7,017 nucleotides of DNA from JANNOG01 sp964516515 (lineage in GTDB: Bacteria > Actinomycetota > Actinomycetes > Actinomycetales > JBBAYJ01): contig CAZEYA010000195.1 of the NCBI GenBank assembly GCA_964516515.1, positions 1 to 7,017 of the forward strand. Direction: 5' to 3'. Position numbers and translations under genes: made by a program. The notes below the pieces were generated by a model. It was given only the letters and a program-made list of their open reading frames with translations. It made no database searches and was not told where the DNA came from. How positions within the stretch are numbered: position 1 is the stretch's first letter; each line of letters starts with the position of its first letter. Positions 1 to 7,017 of this stretch are shown here, piece after piece.

Positions 1-1129
1 CGATCGCACCCGCCGTGGCGAACGGCGAGCCCGCGACCGGCACCGGGGCGCCGCTGGCATCGGCGTCGGCGACGACGATGCCCGGCCCGCCCGCCCGGGA
101 CAGCTGCTCGGCCATCGCCAGTACCGGCGTGCCGCGCCTGGCGACGGCCCCCTCGGCCAACCGCGTGGCGGCGGCGCTGAGCGGGGTGTGCGCCGCCGCG
201 GCCGCAGGGACGGCGGCCGCCGCGCGCGCGTCGACCACCGCCACCGGCCGGCCGTCCGGCGCGACCATGATCCCCACGGGTTCGGTCTGATCCTTCGTGG
301 TCACCAGCTTCCTCGAGATGGAGTGCCGCCACTGTGCGACCGTTGCCGACGCGGGCACTGCGAGGACCCCGACGACGACACTCGTCAGGTCGAGGCCGCG
401 CAGCCGCCGCCTGGCTCGGGCGACCGTGACGGCCTCGCCGGCGGCGCGCCACAGCATCGCTCCGAGGATCACGATCCACACCACCGAGACCAGGTCCGGG
501 CTGTTGCCGCGCAGCAGCGGCACACCCAGCACACCGAAGGCCGCCACGACCACCACGGCGCGCCCGCCCCAGCCCGCGATCTCGGTGCCGCGGTCGCGGT
601 CACCGGTGACGGCCCACACGAGGGCTTCCAGCACCCGGCCGCCGTCCAGCGGAAGCCCAGGCAACAGGTTGAACACCCCGACCAGCAGGTTGGCGACCAG
701 CACCGCGTCCAGCAGGAACCCGGCCAGGCCGGTCGGTTCGACGGCCAGTCGCAGCAGCAGCATGACGCCGGCGATGGCGATGTTGGACAGCGGCGCGACC
801 ACCGAGACGACACCGGCCTGCAGCGGCGAGCGCGGCACGCCGAGCGAGGTGTGCCCGCCCCACAGGTCCACGACGATCTCCTCGACGGTCAACCCGAACC
901 GGCGTGCCGCGATCGCGTGGGCCGCCTCGTGGGCCAGCACCGACAGCGCCAGCAGCAGGGCGAAGCAGAAGGCGCCCAGGTATGCCGCCGTGCCGGGACC
1001 CGTGTACCGCGAGACCGGCCCGGCGTACAGGAAGGTGATGATCGCCGCGATGACGAACCACGAGGAGGCGATCCGGATGGGCACCCCGCCGATGCGGCCC
1101 AACCGGACGCCACCCCCTGAGCTGAACAC
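1..1129 (-). CDS. M50-family site-2 protease (intramembrane zinc metalloprotease) with degenerate CBS-like tail, C-terminus cut by window edge
   Basis: Membrane-embedded zinc metalloprotease of the site-2 protease (Rip3/SpoIVFB-like) group, expected to cut membrane-anchored substrates such as anti-sigma factors; no substrate can be inferred here. The visible 376 residues carry the zinc motif HEAAH (H67, E68, H71) in a hydrophobic helix and the second family motif NLLPGLPLDGGRV (154-166), where D162 is the third zinc ligand. About six hydrophobic segments lie near residues 21-38, 48-66, 104-128, 135-156, 188-206 and 214-230. From about residue 245 the protein is soluble, Ala/Val-rich and resembles the CBS pair usual in actinobacterial members, but weakly. 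The GTG start at 1129-1127 is the first start after an in-frame TAG (1141-1139), and AGGA lies 7 nt upstream (1140-1137). It is divergent from the ABC operon. The stop codon lies beyond base 1. Confidence 0.88.
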   Translation of the reverse strand, partial: MFSSGGGVRLGRIGGVPIRIASSWFVIAAIITFLYAGPVSRYTGPGTAAYLGAFCFALLLALSVLAHEAAHAIAARRFGLTVEEIVVDLWGGHTSLGVPRSPLQAGVVSVVAPLSNIAIAGVMLLLRLAVEPTGLAGFLLDAVLVANLLVGVFNLLPGLPLDGGRVLEALVWAVTGDRDRGTEIAGWGGRAVVVVAAFGVLGVPLLRGNSPDLVSVVWIVILGAMLWRAAGEAVTVARARRRLRGLDLTSVVVGVLAVPASATVAQWRHSISRKLVTTKDQTEPVGIMVAPDGRPVAVVDARAAAAVPAAAAAHTPLSAAATRLAEGAVARRGTPVLAMAEQLSRAGGPGIVVADADASGAPVPVAGSPFATAGAI

Positions 1130-1285
1130 CTCGTGATCCTAGGCCCGCTGCCGCGCGGGGCTCGGGGCGGCTGGCACCCGCTGCAACCCACGGGATAACC
1201 CCCTGGCCGGTGTCCGACCGAAACGGTTAGCTGTAGCCGCACGGTCGGCGCCAACCGCGGGCCGGACGACTACTCAGGAGGAGAC
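1130..1285. promoter_or_regulatory. Divergent intergenic region, probable promoters for the M50 gene and the ABC operon
   Basis: These 156 bp separate two divergent start codons, so both promoters should lie here. I could not assign convincing -35/-10 boxes on either strand. What can be seen is an inverted repeat, CCGACCG (1214-1220) and CGGTCGG (1242-1248), with a 21-nt spacer. A small dyad, ACCG-AAA-CGGT (1217-1227), shares the left arm. Either could be an operator or a 5'-leader hairpin for the ABC operon. No regulator gene is adjacent within the window. The promoter role is inferred from gene orientation only. Confidence 0.45.
1276..1281 (+). promoter_or_regulatory. Strong ribosome binding site for the ABC ATPase gene
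   Basis: AGGAGG, continuing as AGGAGGAG, ends 4 nt before the ATG at 1286. It is a near-perfect Shine-Dalgarno match and fixes that start. The downstream permease has no comparable site. Confidence 0.8.
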
Positions 1286-2077
1286 ATGGCGGACACCGTC
1301 GCCAGTGCCCGTGAACTGGTCAAGATCTACGGGAAGGGCGAGGCACAGGTCAACGCCCTCGACGGAGTCAGTGTCGACTTCGAGCGCGGCCGCTTCACAG
1401 CGATCATGGGCCCGTCCGGGTCCGGCAAGTCGACCCTCATGCACTGCCTGGCAGCGCTGGACCGTCCCACGTCCGGGCAGGTGATCGTCGACAATGTCGA
1501 CGTCTCCACTCTCAAGGACCGGGCACTGACCAAGCTTCGCCGCGACCGGGTGGGCTTCGTGTTCCAGGCGTTCAACCTGGTCCCCACGCTGACCGCTTCG
1601 GAGAACATCACGCTGCCGGTCGACATCGCCGGACGCAAGGTCGACCGCGAGTGGTTCGACCTGGTCATCGGCATTCTCGGCCTCGGTGACCGGCTGTCGC
1701 ACAAGCCGAACGAGCTCTCCGGCGGCCAGCAGCAGCGGGTGGCGTGCGCGCGCGCCCTGGTCAGCCGGCCGGCCATCGTCTTCGCCGACGAGCCGACCGG
1801 CAACCTCGACTCCCGTTCGGCTGCCGAGGTGCTCGGGTTTCTGCGGCGTTCCGTGGACGAGTTCGGGCAGTCCGTCGTCATGGTCACCCACGATCCCTCC
1901 GCCGCCTCCTACGCGGACCGGGTGATCTTCCTTGCCGACGGTCACGTGGTCGAGGAGATGGCCGACCCGACCACCGAGGCCGTGCTGGACCGGATGAAGA
2001 GCTTCGACAGCCACGGCAGGCACGCCTCGACTGACACTGTCGAGCCGACGAAGACCCTTGTGGGCGGTGACGCCTGA
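1286..2077 (+). CDS. ABC transporter ATP-binding protein, MacB/LolD type
   Basis: Cytoplasmic nucleotide-binding subunit that hydrolyses ATP to drive the permease encoded directly after it. All catalytic elements are present in 263 residues: Walker A GPSGSGKST (42-50), Q-loop Q94 in FVFQAFNLVP, signature LSGGQ (144-148), Walker B IVFADEP (164-170; D168, E169), D-loop in the TGNLDS stretch (171-176) and H-loop H202 in VTHDP. The FQxFNLxPxLTxxEN run and the VxALDGVSxxxxxG start place it in the MacB/LolD/FtsE-like branch that pairs with FtsX-fold permeases. After about residue 225 there is a short charged extension beyond the core domain. The TGA (2075-2077) overlaps the permease ATG (2077-2079) by one base, so the two are very likely translationally coupled. 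The substrate is unknown. Similar pairs export lipids, peptides or drugs, but nothing here chooses among these. Confidence 0.95.
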   Translation: MADTVASARELVKIYGKGEAQVNALDGVSVDFERGRFTAIMGPSGSGKSTLMHCLAALDRPTSGQVIVDNVDVSTLKDRALTKLRRDRVGFVFQAFNLVPTLTASENITLPVDIAGRKVDREWFDLVIGILGLGDRLSHKPNELSGGQQQRVACARALVSRPAIVFADEPTGNLDSRSAAEVLGFLRRSVDEFGQSVVMVTHDPSAASYADRVIFLADGHVVEEMADPTTEAVLDRMKSFDSHGRHASTDTVEPTKTLVGGDA

Positions 2078-4831
2078 TGTTCCGGGTCAGCATCAAGAAC
2101 ATCACGGGCCGGTTCTGGACGCTCGTCCTGACCGCCCTGGCGGTGGTGCTGGGCACGGCGTTCGTCGCCGGGTCGCTGGTCTTCACCGACAGCATCGACC
2201 GCACCTTCAACCAGCTGTTCAGCTCGTCGTCGGCGGGCACCGACGCCGTCGTGCGCGGCACCGAGACCGCCGGCAGCACCGGCTTCGGCGACGGTCGGGA
2301 ACAGCTACCGCTGGACCTCGCGACCGACATCGAGGCCGTCGACGGCGTGTCGGCGGCGACTCCGCAGATCCAGGGCCTGGCGCTCATGGTCGGCGCCGAC
2401 GGCACCGCCGTCCGCAACGGGAACGCGCCCAGCTTCGGGCTGGCCTACGACCCGCAGAGCCAGACCGCCAGGATCACCGAGGGCCGTGCCCCCGAAGGCC
2501 CGGACGAGATCGCCCCCGAGAGCTCGACGCTGGAGCGGTCCGGGCTGTCCGTCGGGGACACCAGCCAATTGCTGGCCACCGCAGAGCCGGTCGACGTGAC
2601 CATCGTCGGCGTCGTGACCAGTGACGACGCCAGCCTCGGCGCCACGTCGATCTACCTGGACGCCGCCACCGCTCAGTCCTACTTCGCGCCGCAGGAGACG
2701 GTGTCCGCTTTCTCGATCCGCGGTGACGGCAGCCTGTCGCAAGATGAGCTGGCGGCTGCCATCGCCCCGGTGCTGCCGGATGCCGCCGAGGTCGTCACCC
2801 AGGACGTCCTGGTCGAGGAGGGTCGCGAGGCCGTCGGCACCGCCCTCGGCTTCGTCAACACATTCCTGCTGGTCGTGGCGTTCGTCTCACTGCTGGTCGG
2901 CGCGTTCATCATCTTCAACGTCTTCTCGATGCTGCTGGCCCGCCGCACCCGTGAGCTCGCCCTGTTGCGGGCCGTCGGCGCGTCGAGCGGTCAGGTGCTG
3001 CTCGCCGTCCTCGTCGAGGCGCTGGCGGTGGGCCTGATCGGCAGTGTGATCGGTCTCGGTCTCGGTCTGCTCATCGCTTTCGCGCTGCAGAGCGTCGTCG
3101 GCGGGTTCGGCTTCGAGATCTCCGGCGGGTTGCCGGTCGATGCCACGACGGTCGTGGTAACGGTCCTGGCGGGGGTCATCGCCACCGTGGTCTCGGCGAT
3201 GCTGCCCGCGATCCGGGCCTCCCGGGTCGCTCCGGTGGCGGCGCTGCGCGACGACGTGGCGCTGCCGGAGCGGCAGATCCGGATCCGCGCCCTGATCGGC
3301 CTCGTGCTCGCGGCCGCAGGGGTGGCTGCCCTGCTGACAGGGCTGTTCGTCGAGGTGCGGAGCCCGCTCTGGTGGGTCGGCGGTGGGGTGCTCGGCGTGT
3401 TCTTCGGCGTTGCTATCGCCGCGCCACTCATTGCCCGGCCCGTCGTGTGGCTGATCTCGGTGCCATCGGTCGCGCTGGCCGGCACGGTCGGTCGGCTGGC
3501 CCGGCAGAACTCGCTGCGCAATCCCCGCCGCACCGCGGCAACGGCCAGCGCGCTCATGATCGGGACCGCCCTGGTCGGGGCCGCGACGATCGTCACCAGC
3601 AGCATCAACGCCAGCCTGTCGGACAGCATCGAGAACGACCTGACAGCCCAGTACGTGCTCTCCAGCGGGCAGACGACCTTCTTCCCCACCACGGTCGCCG
3701 CGGACGCCGCCGAGCTGGACGGGGTCGCGCTCGCCCTGCCGACCCGGTCGCTGCTGCTCCAGCTGGGCAGTGATCCATCGGCGGCCGGCACTGCTCCGGC
3801 CGACGGCACTGCTCCGGCCGACGGCACTGCNNNNNNNNNNNNNNNNNNNNNNNNNNNNNNNNNNNNNNNNNNNNNNNNNNNNNNNNNNNNNNNNNNNNNN
3901 NNNNNNNNNNNNNNNNNNNNNNNNNNNNNNCGGCACTGCTCCGGCCGACGGCACTGCTCCGGCCGACGGCACTGCACCGGCCGACGGCACTGCACCTGAG
4001 TCGCTGTTCGTGCTGGCGGGCTCACTGGAGGAGACCCGCCGTGCCGTGGACATCACGGTGGTCTCGGGTGACGCATCGGCGACGGGCGAGGATTCGCTGG
4101 CGATCCCGCGCTCGACGGCCGACGAGCGGGAATGGTCGGTCGGTGACGTGGTCACCGCCCGACCGGGCCTGGCAGAGCCGCGCGAGTTCACGGTGACGGC
4201 GATCTACGAGGACAGCTCGATACTGCAGGCCGAGGGCCTGGTGTCGGCGGCGGTCTATGACGAGGCGGTCCCGGTGGGGCAGCAGGTGGACAACCAGATT
4301 CTGATCGTTGCGGCGGACGGGGCGGACCTGCCGGCGCTGCGACAGGAGCTGACGACCTTGGTCGAGCCCTACCTGGTTGTCAGTGTGCTCGACGGTGAGG
4401 AGTTCACCAGCCAGTTCACCAACGGGGTCAACCAGGTGCTCGGGATCATCTCGGCCCTGCTCGGGCTGAGCATCTTCGTGGCCTTGATCGGCATCGTGAT
4501 CACCCTGGTGCTCAGCGTCATCGAACGGCGCCGCGAGATCGGGCTGCTCCGCGCGGTGGGCCTGACGAGGACCCAACTGCGGCGGACGGTGACCCTGGAG
4601 GGCGTGGCCACGTCGGTCTTCGGAGCACTGCTCGGCATCACGCTCGGCGTCGTCTTCGGGCTGTCCCTGCAGCGGGCGCTGAGCGAGCAGGGGCTCGAGA
4701 CGCTCAGCGTCCCCTACGTCACGCTTGCGGTGTTCCTCGTGGTCGGCGCGGTGGTCGGTGTCCTCGCCTCCGCGGCCCCGGCCTGGTGGGCGAGCAGGCG
4801 CGACGTCCTGGAGTCGATCGCCACGGAGTAG
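2077..4831 (+). CDS. ABC transporter permease, duplicated MacB_PCD/FtsX type, interrupted by an assembly gap in a tandem repeat
   Basis: Membrane subunit of the transporter. The left part (2077-3830) gives 584 residues: TM1 about 15-37, an extracytoplasmic MacB-like domain about 40-255, an FtsX core with helices near 259-285, 308-338 and 358-380, two linking helices near 402-424 and 432-455, then a second copy opening with RLARQNSLRNPRRTAATASA and a helix near 487-508. The second extracytoplasmic domain contains a (Gly-Thr-Ala-Pro-Ala-Asp)n array from residue 571. The right part (3932-4828) finishes that domain and encodes three helices, coded near 4436-4516, 4590-4670 and 4710-4790, with the FtsX signature ERRREIGLLRAVG after the first. 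The parts are in different frames only because the 100 N are a placeholder: repeat phase requires 9+18n missing bases, giving one protein of 887+6n residues. Start ATG overlaps the ATPase stop. About ten helices is usual for actinobacterial relatives; the repeat is not. A true frameshift is possible but less likely. Confidence 0.88.
3787..4000 (+). repeat. 18-bp in-frame tandem repeat (minisatellite) coding for (GTAPAD)n, spanning the N gap
   Basis: The unit is GGCACTGCTCCGGCCGAC, read in frame as Gly-Thr-Ala-Pro-Ala-Asp. Left of the gap are two perfect units (3787-3804, 3805-3822) and the first 8 bases of a third. Right of it are the last base of a unit (3931), two perfect units (3932-3949, 3950-3967), one unit with a single T-to-A change (3968-3985) and a decayed partial copy (3986-4000) sharing that change. 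At least six full units result if the gap holds only 9 bases. Perfect identity at the DNA level points to recent expansion by slippage or unequal crossover. The 18-bp period keeps the reading frame whatever the copy number. True copy number is not knowable here, and overlapping contig ends could even mean fewer copies than shown. Confidence 0.95.
3831..3930. other. Assembly gap of exactly 100 N inside the tandem repeat
   Basis: Exactly 100 N is the common placeholder for a scaffold gap of unknown size. Eight bases of a unit precede the gap and the final base of a unit follows it, so the missing length should be 9+18n (9, 27, 45, 63, 81, 99 and so on). One hundred does not fit this series, which is why the permease seems frameshifted. 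A repeat longer than the sequencing reads is the likely cause of the break. Confidence 0.93.
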
Positions 4832-4844
4832 CCGCTCCGCCGGC

Positions 4845-4880
4845 CCGCTGGTCAGAGCATGTCAATGCTCTGACCAGCGG
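4845..4880. terminator. Perfect 16-bp inverted repeat with 4-nt loop, probable bidirectional terminator
   Basis: Arm CCGCTGGTCAGAGCAT (4845-4860), loop GTCA (4861-4864) and arm ATGCTCTGACCAGCGG (4865-4880) pair without mismatch. The hairpin sits where the permease gene (plus, stop at 4831) and the HAD gene (minus, stop at 4854-4852) converge with only 20 bp between stops, so it can serve transcripts from both sides. There is no T-tract on either strand; U-less hairpins are commonly proposed as terminators in high-GC actinobacteria. It overlaps the last codons and stop of the HAD gene. An alternative is a role in mRNA 3'-end protection. Confidence 0.8.
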
Positions 4881-5520
4881 CGATGCGGGCAAGGTCGGCG
4901 ACGCTGACCCCCGCCAGGCTCGGCAGCCGCGATCGGCCCGGCGCCGGCGGGATCGTGACGTGCTTCTCGACACCCAGCGACCGGCAGCCGGCGGCCTCGG
5001 CTGAGGCGAGGCCCGTCGGGGAGTCCTCGATGGCCACGCAGCGCCGGGGGTCGGCGCCCACCTCGGCCGCGGCCGTCAGGTACGGCTCCGGATGCGGCTT
5101 GCCGTAGGACACCCGGTCACCGGTGACGAGCGAGTCGAACGTGCCGACGGGCAACTGGTCGACGACCGCCTCGGCCAGCAGCGAGTACGACATCGTCACC
5201 AGCGCCAAGGGCACCCCATGCTCGCGCAGCGACGCCAGCAGCTCACGGGCGCCGGGCTGCCATGGCGCGCCCTCGCGGACCCGCGCCACGACGATCGTCA
5301 CCAGGGCATCGACGACCTGCGGCGGCGACAGCGCAATGCCGGTCCGTCGCAGGATGTCCCGGGCGCTGGTCAGCAGTTCCTGGCCGACCAGGGTCAGGCC
5401 GTCGGCCAGCGTCCATCGCCCGCCGTGGGAGGTGACGAGGTCCACAGTGGCCTGCATCCAGTACGGCTCCGTGTCGACGATGGTGCCGTCCATGTCCCAC
5501 AGCACCGCCGCCAGAGTCAC
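4852..5520 (-). CDS. HAD-superfamily hydrolase, beta-phosphoglucomutase/phosphatase-like (subfamily IA)
   Basis: Predicted cytoplasmic Mg-dependent phosphohydrolase of 222 residues, a usual length for the family. Motif I is DMDGTIVD (nucleophile D9, acid/base D11), motif II has T109 in LALVTMS, motif III has K141 in GKPHPEPY, and motif IV is IEDSPTG (E165, D166 for Mg). An alpha-helical cap lies between motifs I and II, about residues 17-85, as in phosphatases and phosphomutases acting on small sugar or organic phosphates. The exact substrate cannot be told. The GTG at 5520-5518 is chosen because the first ATG (codon 10) would lose D9. The MetH stop lies 15 nt upstream, so the two are probably co-transcribed. 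Its last eight or so codons (AGQSIDML and stop) lie inside the terminator hairpin. Confidence 0.92.
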   Translation of the reverse strand: MTLAAVLWDMDGTIVDTEPYWMQATVDLVTSHGGRWTLADGLTLVGQELLTSARDILRRTGIALSPPQVVDALVTIVVARVREGAPWQPGARELLASLREHGVPLALVTMSYSLLAEAVVDQLPVGTFDSLVTGDRVSYGKPHPEPYLTAAAEVGADPRRCVAIEDSPTGLASAEAAGCRSLGVEKHVTIPPAPGRSRLPSLAGVSVADLARIAAGQSIDML

Positions 5521-5524
5521 GTGG

Positions 5525-5529
5525 CCCTC
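5525..5529 (-). promoter_or_regulatory. Ribosome binding site supporting the GTG start of the HAD gene
   Basis: GAGGG on the minus strand lies 4 nt before the GTG at 5520, within the 15-nt spacer after the MetH stop. It supports initiation at this GTG, although the spacing is short and coupling to MetH translation is likely. Confidence 0.5.
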
Positions 5530-5535
5530 GTATGG

Positions 5536-7017
<1,482 letters not shown>

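Noticed and set aside
188..1136. Two long plus-strand open frames (188-1120 and 297-1136)
   Set aside because: They are antisense to the M50 gene, have Arg/Asp/His- or Thr/Ser/Arg-rich composition without family motifs, and are typical GC-rich shadows. The minus frame carries HEAAH and LDGG.
1144..1159. Short hairpin CCCGC-TGCCGC-GCGGG just upstream of the M50 start
   Set aside because: A 5-bp stem is expected by chance at this GC content and has no supporting context.
1274..2023. 249-codon minus-strand open frame opposite the ATPase gene
   Set aside because: The plus strand has a complete set of ABC motifs and a strong ribosome binding site. The antisense frame has none.
3787..4000. CRISPR array
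   Set aside because: Units are directly contiguous 18-mers with no unique spacers, and they encode a periodic peptide in frame inside a CDS.
2887..4191. Long minus-strand open frames across the permease and the gap
   Set aside because: They are open mainly because of GC bias, the N run and a repeat whose length is a multiple of three, which leaves all six frames without stops. They have no recognisable domain.
2077..4831. Permease as a pseudogene or two separate half-size permeases
   Set aside because: The frame change coincides exactly with a placeholder gap within an 18-bp repeat, and the repeat peptide is the same on both sides. No start or ribosome binding site fits a second gene beginning inside the array.

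Overview
This 7,017-bp window looks like chromosomal DNA from a high-GC Gram-positive bacterium (Actinomycetota). Third codon positions are almost all G or C, GTG starts are used, and the protein types are typical of the phylum: an M50 protease with a CBS-like tail, a large duplicated FtsX-type permease and a B12-dependent MetH. The genus cannot be read from the sequence. I found no rRNA, tRNA, CRISPR array, insertion sequence or phage gene.

Layout. (i) 1-1129, minus: a membrane-embedded M50/site-2 zinc metalloprotease, with its C-terminus cut by the left edge. (ii) 1130-1285: a divergent intergenic region that should hold the promoters for both sides. (iii) 1286-4831, plus: a two-gene ABC exporter operon, a MacB/LolD-type ATPase followed by a long permease whose ATG overlaps the ATPase stop by one base. 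The permease is interrupted by 100 N (3831-3930) inside a tandem array of an 18-bp unit encoding Gly-Thr-Ala-Pro-Ala-Asp. (iv) 4845-4880: a perfect 16-bp inverted repeat with a 4-nt loop between convergent genes, a likely bidirectional terminator. (v) 4852-7017, minus: a HAD-family phosphatase preceded by the C-terminal 493 residues of methionine synthase MetH, whose N-terminus is cut by the right edge. The two form a tight pair, 15 nt apart.

How it works together. The ATPase and permease should form one transporter: the ATPase energises a permease with two large extracytoplasmic domains and about ten membrane helices. Its substrate is unknown. MetH makes methionine from homocysteine. The co-transcribed HAD enzyme may process a small phosphorylated metabolite, but its link to MetH is not shown by the sequence. 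The M50 protease is a separate unit.

The most notable feature is the 18-bp minisatellite in the second extracytoplasmic domain of the permease. The two sides of the N gap are in different frames only because 100 N is a placeholder. Repeat phase shows the true missing length should be 9+18n nt, which restores one continuous frame. I see no evidence for a wholly new multi-gene system; apart from the repeat, the window is mostly ordinary core genome.
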